64,000 nt of DNA, taken from the NCBI GenBank assembly GCA_965644295.1, contig CBFFRP010000412.1, positions 144,637 through 208,636 on the forward strand. Reading direction: 5' to 3'. Below are positions 15,601-27,800 of the stretch, one piece after another. Made by a program: the position numbers and the translations under genes. The notes under the pieces were generated by a model that was not told where the DNA came from, made no database searches, and was given only the letters and a program-made list of their open reading frames with translations. Each line of letters opens with the position of its first letter. Positions within the stretch are counted from its first letter, which is position 1. This DNA is from Paraphysomonas bandaiensis. Lineage: Eukaryota; Chrysophyceae.

Positions 15601-18600
15601 TGGTCAACTCATATGTCATACCCTTTCTGGATATCGCGATAGAATTCGATACCTAGCACTGTTGAGACGCCGTTTGACGAGTTCCATTCGTATTCAATGT
15701 TGGTATAGATCTATTGTTGCAAGACGCAGTGCGAAAATGCGAAAGGCTGCTGCAGTTGCCATTCAAAGCGCTGCTCGCAGAAAAATATGCCGTCGGCGTT
15801 ACCTGTCATGTCTGGCCAAGACTGTCCTCATGCAGTCCGCAGTGAGAAGACATGCGGCAAGATGCAATTACTCAAAATCTATTGCGGCATGCAAACAGAT
15901 TCAGAGCACTTGCCGTATGATGATCGCAGTCAACAAATTTCGCCTTGCCAAAATATCTGCTGTAACTATTCAGAATGCTGTGAGGAAGCGATATGCTGTA
16001 AAGAATTATAACGTTACTCTACGTAGTTGCGTTCTGATACAGAGCATTTGTCGTATGCTCCAGCAGTCTCGTCGTTACCGTCGCGCGCAAAAGTTCGCTG
16101 TTAAAATTCAAAGCACTGTTCGGCGCAGGCAGGCTGTTGAGCGCTACAATTTTACACTTCGAAGCTGTGTACTTATTCAAAGTGTGTGCCGAATGCTCGC
16201 CGAGAAGGAGAGAATGAGAGTCGCGAAGGAATCTGCCATAAAAATTCAGAGTGCTATGCGAGGAAAAACTGCGCGAACTCAATATACAAAAGTTTATCGT
16301 GGATGTGTTCTGGTCCAAAGCTTGTGCAGAATGATGATATGCTGTAATAAATTGAGGATTCAGAGGAATTCCGCTGTTAAGCTTCAGGCCTCTGTTAGAA
16401 AACAACAAATGCTGCGCCGATTTAAGAAGGCGAAGGCATGCTGTGTACTTCTTCAGTCCGTGGGACGAAAGCATATGTGCAGCCGCCAATACCGAAAATC
16501 GCGCTCATCAGCCACTTTAATTCAAAAGATCGCTCGTGGCCGCCAGGCGTCAAGGGCATATCAGAAAAAATTGCGCCAATACATCATGGTACAGGCGATG
16601 GTACGACGCTGGATAAGTTTGCGCCAGTATCGTATTTGTAAAGAAAGCGTGAAGCGTATCCAAACTGCCGCGAGGCGTTACATTTGCATGAGACATTACG
16701 CCCACGATCGTGCTATGGTGCTAACTTCGCAAGCATTTGCTCGCCGCCATATTGCTCGAAAAAATTATCTATCGGTTTTGGTAAAAATAATTCGAATTCA
16801 ATCAAAGTGGCGCATGTACGCTGAGCGCAAACGATTCCTTCGAGCCCAAAGTATGTCAACTCGAATTTCCTGCCATATACGGGCCGCATTGGTGAGATGG
16901 GAATATTCCAACAAACGTAAGTCTTGCTTACGGATTCAGAAAGCAATAAAATCATTTCTTCGCAACATATACTTGCGTAAGAGTCTTGACTATTTGTATA
17001 CTCTCTGTGCCACCTGTCAGGAATCTGATATGGAACAACTGCTCCTTCCACCCCCTCCGGTAATGGCCTATGGTCTAACAAAAGGCCCTCAAAGGGACAA
17101 CAGTGGGCCCTATGGATCATATACATCTGTCCATTTGCGTGATTTCTTGAGTATTCGCAGGCGAAGTATGAACTTCGCATCTCCTCTTCACGTGGCGCTT
17201 TACCATGGTAACATGGCAGCTGTCCGTGCCTTGCGTCCAGGCCCCGCCGACATTCTTTGCAAAGACAGTAAGGGAAATTCGTCAGTACATTATGTTGCCA
17301 TGCACCCTACCGTAGACGCCATGGATTACTTGGCGGATGCCTTGCAAGTGAGGTACACCTACTCAGCTCTTTTACAGTGCGGCATACTGGGAGACGAGGG
17401 TTCTCACGCCGCTGTTTCTGCAGCTAAAGTCTCGCAAGGCAAGCTTTGGGGGCGTAGGGGCAGCTTCTTGGTTGGAGATGATGATAGTGATGACGAGGGC
17501 ACAAGCGGAAGAGCTTTGGATGAAGGCCTCACTGCCGCTCTCTCTGGTGAATGTATAAAACAGGGTTGGTTAAAGAAGGTACGATTTTGACTTCATATGT
17601 GTTGTATAACGCTTTATCTACTCAGCGACGGGTCGGTGGCAGGTGGCAGAAGAGGTGGACGGTACTGAGTCCAACTGGATTGGCGTACTACAAGCGGAAG
17701 GGTGATGATGTCCCAAAAGGTATAGTGCCCATAGAAGGAAGTGTGGTGTCCAAGCAACAAGGTAGCGATCCTGTATTTGAGATTGTCAACGAACGCCTTG
17801 TCGTAAAGAAGAAGCACGAGGGCAAAAACCCAGCTATGGAGTTTATGGCTGAAAATGAGAAGGACTTGCAACAGTGGCTTCTGCCTCTTCGTGCATTGGC
17901 AGGGACAGGGACGGGTGAGCGGGGATTTCGCCCTGGAGCTGATGAATTTGATATGGATTTCATTCCTATCAACTATGTCAACTCCGATCTCCGTGTAACA
18001 TGGCTGAATGAGACAAATGATGACGGTGAAACACCCCTTCATGTGCTGGCAAGGTTCAAGAATCGGGGCAATGATGGTAGCCCACTTGTACCAACAGCGC
18101 GTATATTGCAATTGGCTATGTGGTTTATTGTCAACGGCTGTGATATCAACGCGCAGAATAACTGCGGTCAAACTGCATTACATGTAGCTGTTCGTTACGG
18201 TAATATTGAACTCGCTCGATGCCTAGTTATGAAGGGCGCAGATAGCACAATTAAAAATCATGATGGCAACACTGTTCTCGACTTGAGCACGCCAGAGTTC
18301 GTTAAGGAGATATCTGCTGGAACGTCAGGCAGTGTGTCCCTAGTGCATTCTGCTAAAACTCAGAACCGTCTGAGAGGCTATTCTTATCTGACCATTCAAT
18401 TTCAGAAGCATTCACAGACCTCAACAGAGCATAGGTTCGTGATTGCGATGTTTGTAAATATGACACTAATCATTTTTATTATCATGCAGGCAAGACTTCG
18501 AGTCGTTGCGCTACCCGTTTCTGTCTATCGCAGTGTATAATTCACAGCGCAAACTAATTGAAAATATTCAGAATATGCCAATACCTGGTGTCCGGCGCTC

Positions 18601-19390
18601 CTCTTATGTGTGGTGGGGATGTGCTTGGCACATGCAGACGCCACTGGAGAACATCAATGAGAATTGTTATGTGGTTATCGAGCTAAAGAACGCCTCTTCA
18701 TGGAGTCAGATTCTCCTCCCGTCCGCGGCACCTGCTCAGCAGTCCAGTAGTAGCGGTGGGTTCAGCTCATTCTTTGGTGGTGGAAGCAGCAGCAGTGAAA
18801 GTGTTTATGCTACGACCAGTCAGGGCACTTCTATAGCCTGGTATATCCATCCGCTGGACCTCACGAAATTGAATTCGACTTCGCAGACATTTGAATTATT
18901 CCAGAGCCCTGTGCTCCTACCACCCGGTCCCAAAGATCCCCCACATCCCGATTCGTCGTATCGATCAGACTGCTCATTCCTTGAAACCAATTTTCTTATC
19001 TCGAAGAGGGGGAAGGATGTGGACCTCAGAGATTATCGCTCCCAGCCGTCATGGGTTCACCATCATCTCCCGAAACCAGGCGAGGATGTGCGCACAGCTT
19101 CGGTTATACGCCAATCGGCAGAGCCACCGCCGAATCGAGAACGCCCCCCCGTAAACATATCTAAGCTTATGGGAGTTACCGCAGAAGAGGAAGAACATGA
19201 GGGTGATACCTTCTCAGAAGAAAATATCAACGCAATGGGAATTAAGGAATTAAAAAGTCATCTGGAAAGTTTCGGTGTTGACTATTCCAGTTTCGTGGAA
19301 AAGAGTGAGTTGCGACAAGCCCTTAAGAATGCCGTGGGTGGTTTGAAAAAAAAAACTTCTCTAGGGGGTATATTCAGTTACGCTACCTAG
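12606..19390 (+). CDS. Unconventional myosin with about 23 IQ motifs, ankyrin repeats, PH domain and SAP-like C-terminus
   Basis: Four exons (12606-13095, 13143-17578, 17626-18434, 18490-19390) give 2211 residues, ending in TAG. The start MEETHRIPKVWIPDD resembles the usual pre-motor segment. The motor has the P-loop GESGAGKTEA (about 159), switch I NSSRFGK (about 215), switch II DIFGFEI (about 488), the FANERLQQQFNEHVF relay region and the actin-binding segment STNPHYIKCIKPNP (about 740). Residues about 916-1450 hold some 23 IQ-like units of about 23 residues, alternating VLIQSxCRM and AVKIQSxxR forms. An ankyrin-like block follows (SPLHVALYHGNMAAVRAL), then a PH domain (QGWLKKRR...RWQKRWTVLS, about 1635-1755), two to three ankyrin repeats (TPLHVLARF, TALHVAVRYGN, about 1775-1860), a beta-rich stretch and a SAP-like helix pair (MGIKELKSHLESFGVDYS). 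Motor plus PH plus ankyrin is known from stramenopile myosins. It should be an actin motor carrying many calmodulin-type light chains. Confidence 0.9.
15400..17000 (+). repeat. IQ-motif array in the myosin neck
   Basis: In the translated frame an IQ-like motif recurs about every 69-75 bp across 1.6 kb. From about 15,860 to 16,480 two variants alternate, giving a 46-residue double unit (SCVLIQSICRM then AVKIQSTVRRR). The units differ at DNA level, so the array is old and selected at protein level. Confidence 0.8.
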
Positions 19391-20048
19391 CGTGACGTAT
19401 TGTTAGAGTTTAGATAATTAAGAATGCCGAAATGTTATTAAATAAATATAATATGGAAAGTCATCATAAATTTTTAGATCAATGGCAAATTTCAAATAGA
19501 TCTATCTTGCCTAGTAAAATAAAGTAGCAAGTGGCAGTAAATTAAGCTACCGAATTCTTATGGAGTTTGAATTTAAGTAGTTTTCTGAGTGTGTCAAGAT
19601 TAATATGAAGTAAATAAGAAAACTCCGGCAGGAAGAGGATGAAGGTAGCTATGAAAAATTAAATAATGTTGAGTTTGCTCTGAGTTGGACAATTATTCGA
19701 TTCAGTTACCAATATATGACAGTACATATTCATATGGGACACACACAACAACGATAAAAATCGATGAAGATTATAAACTTTTCTTCTTCATCTTTCAACT
19801 TTCATTCTGCTGCGCTTCATACAACCCCCTTTGCAAATGGGGGCTTGAAGTTACAAGAATAAAATATATACTTTATATACATAGTTAAAGATAGCTTTCA
19901 TAGTAGATGATGGGGGAGGGAAAATTTTCTATAAGGATATTTTTCATAAAACCTACTGTAAAGTCTATCTGTGTTACTCCAGGTTGAGTTCTCCTGTCCT
20001 CCATCATGCTCTCTTAGAAAACATGGTTTCAGGTATAACATACTTTTT

Positions 20049-20160
20049 TGTAGAGCTAAATAGTAAATTGTAGGAATCAGAGTTAAGAACTAGTTAGTTA
20101 AATTGTAATGTTAAATTCTGACTCTTACTCCCCTGTTCCTAATAACAAGGAATTCACTAC
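20049..20160 (+). repeat. Dispersed repeat family, partial copy B
   Basis: The segment gtagagctaaatagtaaatt and the following cagagttaagaactagttag match the middle part of the other copies (compare gtagcgctaaatagtaggat at about 7273). The core with the GACGDAQAA peptide is missing. Confidence 0.55.
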
Positions 20161-20984
20161 TATAGCATACTTTAAAATATCATTATAAAATACCATTTCA
20201 AGGTAAATTTTGAAAAGTTGCCCGTCGTTTCAACCTCCATATTCGTTTAATCCTTTCTGAATCTGTATCTGCTATGGTGGGACAGACTATGCAGTGCTAC
20301 GCCCAGAGAGGTTCCAGTTAGATTCTGCAGCTTCACCACTGAAGCTATATATATGTTGACCAAGAGGTCTGTGATATAAGTGTCCCCCTTTGTACCACTA
20401 CTAAAAGTAGTCCTTCTAATGCGGAAAGGTAGTTGGTAGTATGTATTGTTATTTTTAACTACTTCTGTATAAATTTAACTCTGATAGAAGTTTAAGTTAA
20501 TAATAATTGCGTTGAAAATTCAGACCTGTATTTTCTTTAACATAACAAAATGTTACTTTTAGTATCTACTATTCACCAACAAAACCTGGTAAAATCACTT
20601 TGTCAGGTTTGGGCATCACAGCCACTTTTATCAAGTTAAATTTCAATTTTTAACACCATTCATATGATATTATATATGACATACAACATTGCTAACAGGG
20701 TTAGCTGGATATTACATCAAGTAAACAATACGCAAATGTGAAAAGCAATTCCCACGTTTTTGACGTTCATTCCTTGTTAAAACTATAGCTAGTTACTAGA
20801 GTGCTAATATATAGTTCTCTGCATTTGTATTTTGATATATTATTGACTTTTTTTGCAATGTCTATAATTGACAATTAATTGCAAATCAATTAGCTATTAT
20901 GCAGCCTTGCGGAGTGTTATGATCAATAGCCATCTTGCGGAGCTGTTAAATTGAATAACCCTGTTTGAAGCAAAGGAGTAGCAG

Positions 20985-21260
20985 TGAATGTCTAATTATT
21001 AGCAATAGGCGTTTAAGAGTCAGAAATAATGTAACATTATTATTATTGGTGAATGTATTTTTATTAGCAATAGATGAGTAAGAGTCAGAATTAGTGTGGC
21101 ATTTCAATTTAACTAACTAGTACATAACTCTGATATCCTACCATTTAACGCTACAAAAGCTGCTTGTGCGTCACCGCAAGCACCAAGGTGCAACCACTTT
21201 CGCTCTCTCGCTCGAAGCAAACGCAGTGACATCTTCCTAACATCTGCTGACCTCAGGAGC
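20985..21260 (-). repeat. Dispersed repeat family, copy C (inverse orientation)
   Basis: On the minus strand this reads cactgcgtttgcttcgagcg, then ggtgcttgcggtgacgcaca, agcagcttttgtagcgttaa and, after the middle part, cctattgctaataattagac. All four blocks occur in the same order in copy E near 53270-53410. The core reads WLHLGACGDAQAAFVALN on the minus strand. Confidence 0.75.
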
Positions 21261-21886
21261 AAAGGATTGATAAATAATAATAGGTAGGATCTAGGAAAAT
21301 AGTATGACTAGGAAATTCAACCAAATTGACTAGGTTGAATAATATATCTCATAATAGGTCCGTCCAAAAATCCATTGTTTGCATCGCTCTACGTTGAGAA
21401 AACTCTGGATTATTCAATTGGACTGTTCCTGAGATTTTACGCGGGTGCCCGTAGGCTCCTTTTAGTATCCTACTATTCCCGACATTTTTGTATTCCGGCT
21501 AGTACCGTGCGTATATATTTAATTTTCAAATATGTTTCTAGGTGGTGCTTATATAAGATCACAGTTCTATATCATGAAATACCGCAGTTGTGCGTCTATA
21601 AATAATAGTTAATTCATCCAGAAGTCAAGCAAAATTTACTCAGAAGTGTAGCTCATGTATCCTTCTACTGAATTCGTCTACAGTTCATATTCTAGTACAA
21701 TTATATTGGTCCAGAAATGACGTTTCAATACAAAAAGATATTAAAAGAGTATCTTGCAAAGGCTGTTATTGAACTAAGCCCTCAGTTAATACAAAATACA
21801 AAATATGAATTTATTATCATTGCTTCTTCTATACACCTGTAGGTAGCACGCATATAAGCGTTCCATTTTACCGCAACAAAAAACAA

Positions 21887-24316
21887 TCACTTCTCAGCAG
21901 CGGGTATTCCCCCCTTTCTGGGATCACTCACTGCAGTTGCTTTCAGTAATTCGTATTCAACATCTAGAGTACGAATAGGTATTAGTGCTATCGGACCAAA
22001 CAGAAGCAAGCCATGATACAAATTACATGCAACACAAAACAGGAAACCAAAAATTCTACCTATAAATTGGCAAACACCAAAGTTAGACCCTGTGGGTATT
22101 GTGATGTTGTGTCCTCTAGAAGTCAGTGCATCGACGAGTTGCTGATCGCTGTAGCTCTCCAACGTAACGGCAGTTCCATCCGACTGAGACTTACAGTAGT
22201 CGCAATCAAGTGTCATGTCTTCTAAGTACACATATTCCGGAAGCAACTGAGAGTGTATTCGAGGGTGAATAACTGCATCCAGCAAAGACATACCCCGACA
22301 AAGGTAGTTTAGTAAAACCTAATCCACAACTAGTCATTGGCCCTGATTGCAAATAAATAGTGATAACATACCTGTGCCGTAGCTGTAATTATTCTAGAAC
22401 CGCCAGATGCTCCTCCCACAAGACGAACCCTCTTATCTGAGTTTCTGACCATGATTGTGGGTGACATCGATGACATTCTTTCCAGGCTACGTGAAGTTGA
22501 ATCACGCAAAACTTCTCAATGTCGGCAATATGTAAGCCGTAATCACCACCTACCTTAATAAAGTTAGTTTCAGACGGGGCCAAACCAAAATAATTGCTTG
22601 AATTTGGAGATGAGAAGTCATCCATTTCATTGTTGAACACAATTCCTACAATATGATCCTATCATAAGTTATCTACGTGCACAAGAATATCTTACCGGTA
22701 CTCGGGGAGAAAATTTTCGATCCAAAGTATGTGTTTACAGTGCTTGTTATTGCGACTGCATGACCCTCTCTATCCACCACAGATATGTGGGACGTTCCAT
22801 AGTCATTTGGGAGATTTGCTGGGACACCATAGTTGCTGCCACCATAGTCGCTTACATCGTCTAACACGCTGTCTTCTCGAGTAATAGACCGCAGATTAGG
22901 TATTAGATCACCATCTAATATATCACTTATAACACCGGTGACGTTAACAAAATCAGGGTCTCCGAGGGCCATTCGAATCTACAATAATTGGTGACGAGAA
23001 ATAATCAAACAAGCATCAAATTACCGCAAAGGAGTGTTTCATTGCCTCAGCTAAGTGATGATAGTACAAACCTGAAATGTGAATCATATTATGATGCATA
23101 ACTAAACCTTACACTGATACCTCCTTGCGACACAATAGGTTCTGTATATCCATCTAAAAACTTCAAAATGGCTCCGACAATTGAACCACCGGAAGATGGT
23201 GGCGGTGCGCCGTAAAATTCATGGCCCATTAAATTCATCTGTATAGCGTCTCTCACTGTTGATTCATATGACCGGATTTCATCTCCTGTTATATTTCCTC
23301 CGGCAGCGTTGATCTCAGCCGCCAAGTTATCAGCCATAGTGTCATGTAGATAACTCGGGCCCTCTGACGCAATCCCCCGTAGTGTGTCGGCAAGAGCAGG
23401 GTTTTCTATGAAATCGCCGGCGGTCTTCATGACAAAACCTTGATCGGTAGTTTTATACAAGAGAGAAATAAGATCAGCATATAGTTCGGGATTGCTCTCC
23501 AGCTCTTCGTGAACAAAGTTAATATACCGAGCAACTGTGCTGGATATCTCCCACTTCTCCGCCAAATCTACAGAGGGTGAAACCACTCGATTCCATGTTA
23601 CCCCTCCACCTTGCAACTGCCACGCTAAATATAAACCTTTAAGCTCTCCAGGAATTGCCACAGCCAGTCCACCATTCAAAGATAACGTTGGGTCATCGAC
23701 ATACATGTCCTCAGTCGCACTCAATGGGGCAATCTCACGGGCGTCGATGAAGAGCGGTGAGGCGGAAGTTGCGTTGTACCCCAGAATAAAACACCCTCCA
23801 CCCAAACCACTAGAAGCCGGACTCACGACTCCTAAACAAAGGGCAGTTGCCACAGCGGCATCCATGGCATTGCCACCGTCTCGCAGTACATCTGCACCAA
23901 TAACAGAACAGCGATAGTCATCTGCAGCCACAAGTCCACCCCCATCCACACTTTCCACAGCAGCTGTAGATGCCCAGTTGTCTTCATTCATCATACATGA
24001 GTAAGAGTCCCCATTATGAGGTTTTGATAGTGATACTATTATTAAAGCGATCACTAATGGCAATATCAGTAATAAAAAACTGCCACAAAACACTTCCAAT
24101 GGATGTCTGATATATATATCAGTTAACTTATTCACTACTCCTTCTTTACGAGTCAATTGAGAGTAATTTCTTTTCTTTTCAATATCGTCATCATCATGAT
24201 CAGGTGTGGATGCTAGAGGTCGTCTATCATCATGTTTCCCATCATGTTCGTCCCAGGAAGTTACCTATAATATATATGAGATTTATAAGATAAGAGAGAA
24301 AAGATACCTCCATCAT
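21887..24316 (-). CDS. Gamma-glutamyltransferase (glutathione hydrolase), membrane-anchored, with one apparent frame break
   Basis: Eight exons: 24308-24316, 23121-24264, 23025-23071, 22696-22978, 22554-22645, 22372-22486, 22060-22318, 21887-21987. A cytosolic acidic N-terminus (HDDDDIEKKR) is followed by a signal anchor (VFCGSFLLLILPLVIALIIV), so the enzyme should be a type II membrane protein. Family signatures: GGNAMDAAVATALCLGVVSP, SSGLGGGCFI, DAREIAP, the catalytic Thr in YGTSHISVVDREGHAVA, STVNTYFGSKI, FNNEMDDFSSP, VGGASGGSRIITATAQ and VSDPRKGGIPA. It would cleave glutathione at the cell surface or in a vacuole. Oddity: exon 6 as spliced is 115 bp, and the expected PGK-R-MSSMSPTI switches frame just after PGK (about 22477), as if two bases were missing. 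Either the assembly is wrong, splicing is unusual, or the gene is newly broken. Confidence 0.85.
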
Positions 24317-24882
24317 AACGTAAATGTGCTTATTGTGCTATAACTATGAAGAAGGGGGGAGATGTTATGTTAATTATGTATGTTAGTTATATATGGCACT
24401 GTGGATTACTTCACTTGTTTCAAGATATGATACGGTCAGCTATACTGCACCAGGTACACACTGCAGCATATGATTCATGGCAGGAATTCCTACGACTAAA
24501 CCTACCGCCGTATACCTATATGCAACATCTAGACATATTCATTTCGCGATTTCCTACAAACTTCTCTGGTGCAAATGAATGGCATCAATGATATATACAA
24601 TGGTATACCATGGTATACTGCCGTAGTATATTGTGATGTGCTCGCCAAGCCACCATACTAAACTTAATCCACCAAAAACATGCTCTTTTAGAAAAAACTT
24701 CAGTTTTATAACATCGCTCAAGGGTTTTGATAATATCAATTGGCACTGCAAGTGTCCGGAGGTGGTAAAAAATGTCCATCCGTCCATTCATTTCAGTCAA
24801 GAAGAGGAGGACCATTATTTATTACTCAGCCATAGTAGAACATTATCATATTTATCTTAGGTTTAATACGGGGAGGTACACT
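24317..24882. promoter_or_regulatory. Divergent intergenic region between gamma-glutamyltransferase and midasin
   Basis: These 566 bp lie between two start codons facing away from each other and should hold both promoters. A perfect 16-bp palindrome, gtataccatggtatac, sits at 24603-24618. No known element can be named. Several short frames here have no coding character. Confidence 0.5.
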
Positions 24883-27800
24883 ATGGCTTCCACCTATATT
24901 ATGAATATCATAGGTGAGCTAGTGAGTAAGGGTATCGTGGAGTCTCATGAGAAAGCAGACAAAGAAACTGACTTGAGTCAACCGATGGTAGTTAGTCGTA
25001 TCTTAAAATCCTTAACATCACAGCTGCTGACGAATAAGATTGATAGAAATATTATTCCTAAATTAAGTCCAGGTACATATATAATATTTTCGTATCGAGA
25101 TTACATTATAACAATGAGTAGTTATTTTAGACATAGTTGAAATCGGAAAAACGACAGCAGTAACTATGGAGCAACAATTGAATTATGCTTCACTTCTGGC
25201 CGATATAATATCATATTCTGTACATTCAGTTGATTTTATGACTGAGGTTTGCGATTTTTTAGTACGATTCCTATTGTGTTACTAACCTCTATCTAGGTAT
25301 TGCCGACTCCAATTTTGTCTGCGACCTTACTTTCTGGTATCGACGATATCAGAATTCGTAAATATCTTCGCGCCTTAAGAGTTATGCTTCAAGCTGGGAG
25401 TATATCAAGTTATAAGCAGCTTGATTATGGCGTTCTTTTGATGTTTTTATCGAAACAGAGAGTTGGCGATAGTGAAGGCCAAGAAGTTCGTTACGAGGCG
25501 CTGATGCTTTTACTTGAAGCATTGAGAATACCACGACAGTACTTAACGTATTTTATGTGTAAACTGTTTGACAACAATGATATTTCTCGACTTCTGCTTG
25601 AGGATATTTGCTATCACAAATGTCCTGGGATAGGCAAGAACAGTGTGGGGTCTTTTTCCTCCAACGAAGTGTCTTATGGCGAGGGCGCACTTGCGGATTC
25701 AGACGTCGTTGTGTTCAAGCCATTCCAGACCAGCACTGTGCATGTATGTGGTCTAGCACTACCCACCCAACGTAAGGAGCTTTCGTGGTCATCAAAGCGT
25801 ATGGTACACACTGAAACGGCGCTGAGGAATATGCGAAGATTGGCCATGGCAGTCAAGATGAATACCCCCGTCATTTTACAGGGAGAGAGTGGATCTGGCA
25901 AATCGTTTTTAATACGCGAGCTCGCTGCATTGATGGGATGTGAAGACACTCTTCTAGAGCTTCACTTGGACGAGCAGACTGATAGTAAGGCATTGATAGG
26001 ATCCTACATTTGTTCGGACGTTCCAGGGGAATTTGTTTGGCAGCCAGGATTGATCACACAAGCAGTCATCAATGGGCGGTGGCTGGTAATCGAAGACATT
26101 GATAGAGCCTCTCTTGAGGTGATCGCTACTATCACACCTTTATTGGAGAAGGGAAAGATTCTTAATGGCGTGTTTGGTGAAGTGGCGGCTCACCCTTCTT
26201 TCAGGATATTTGGAACACGGTTGACCTTGTCGGGTAACGAGGATGCAATGAACACGGTACAAACATTGCCCTCAATGAGACATTTCACAACTTTCTGGCA
26301 TATTATTAACATAGATATTCCACCCATTGAAGAAGTAGAAGAGATACTTCGTCACCGTCATGCAAATATGCAACCCGCTATTTTCAGTTGCCTACTTGGT
26401 ACATACAAACGCCTTTGTGGATATCCCGCTGTTGATAGTTCTGGTGATACTCAAAACGTACGGGACGTTTCTCGACAGAGACGAAAATACCTCCTCAAAC
26501 CATTCACTCTTCGCGATCTTATTAAGACTGCTGATAGAATATGCAGTGATCACCGCATGGTGGTAAAGCAAAATAGCACAGGATTCATTACGGAGAAGCA
26601 GCGCCTGGATTGTCTCTCCGATGTTGTGGATGTATTTCTTGGTTCGATGAGAGAGAAGGGGTTATCCTACAGAGAGGCTGTACTGGACATAGGAGTAGGT
26701 ACTGACGGGTGGGGTTGGAGTTTGAGTGAAAATGCGATCGACACGCATATACTTAATCGCTCTCCGTCTGTTGTGAGCTCTGATGGCAGAGTGTGTATTG
26801 GCCGCGTTGATATTCCGATTATGCCATCCGAAGAAGTTGCCTCTTCACGGTCTCAACAATTTGCCTTTTCGAAGCATTCGTTACGGCTGCTTGAAACAGT
26901 TGCAGCGTGTGTTTCTCAGGCAGAGCCTGTTCTCTTGGTTGGTGAGACAGGCAGTGGTAAAACGACAGTTGTTCAGGAACTGGCGGATATTCTTAACCAT
27001 ACACTGGTCGTGCAGAATATCAGTTTATCCACAGATTCAAGTGATTTGTTGGGGGGGTTTCGTCCAGTTTCGCTACGGCAGCTATTTCAGCCTACCTATG
27101 AGCAGTTCATTACTCTTTTTCGTGATACTTTTTCACAGGCACAGAACTCTGAATATTTGCATCATGTGTCACAGTATTTCCAGAAGCAGCAGTGGAAGAA
27201 AATGTTAAAAGCGTTCAGCAAGGCCGCCAGTAATGCGTCAAAAAAATTAGGATTTAGTCCAGAATCATACCAAGCAAGATCTGCAGTTGATACCCTTCAT
27301 CAGTGTTGGCTTGAATTTGTAGATGTCATAAAACGATTGGAATGCAATCTTCCAAAGATTCTTCACGGATTTGCATTCGCATTTGTGGATGGCCTTTTGG
27401 TCGATGCAATGAAGAAAGGACATTGGGTTCTCCTTGATGAGGTTAATCTCGCGACTCCTGAAACCTTACAGGGTTTGGTTGGAATTCTTGATGGCCAATC
27501 ACTATGCCTTACGGAGAAAGGAGATGTGAAGCCGGTTGTACGACACCCTGACTTCCGTATATTTGCCGCAATGAATCCTCCTACTGACGTGGGGAAGAGA
27601 GAATTGCCGGCGTCTTTGCGAGGAAGATTCACGGAAATATATGTGGAAGAGATGGTAGACCAGCAGGACCTACAGACTGTGGTTCATCGATACTTGAGTT
27701 GTGCTGATGGCTCTGCAACTTCTGGTAAAGCAACTGGTCCTCTGTCGGACGTGGTAGATGTGTACCTAGGTTGTCGAGCTAGCGCAGAGGACAGTCTCAC

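Larger units (their letters stand above)
19391..21886. other. AT-rich 3' spacer between convergent myosin and gamma-glutamyltransferase genes
   Basis: About 2.5 kb with no convincing gene. Short frames at 19685-19888 and 21375-21605 lack coding character. The stretch contains a partial plus-strand copy (20049-20160) and a longer minus-strand copy (20985-21260) of the dispersed repeat family. Confidence 0.5.
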
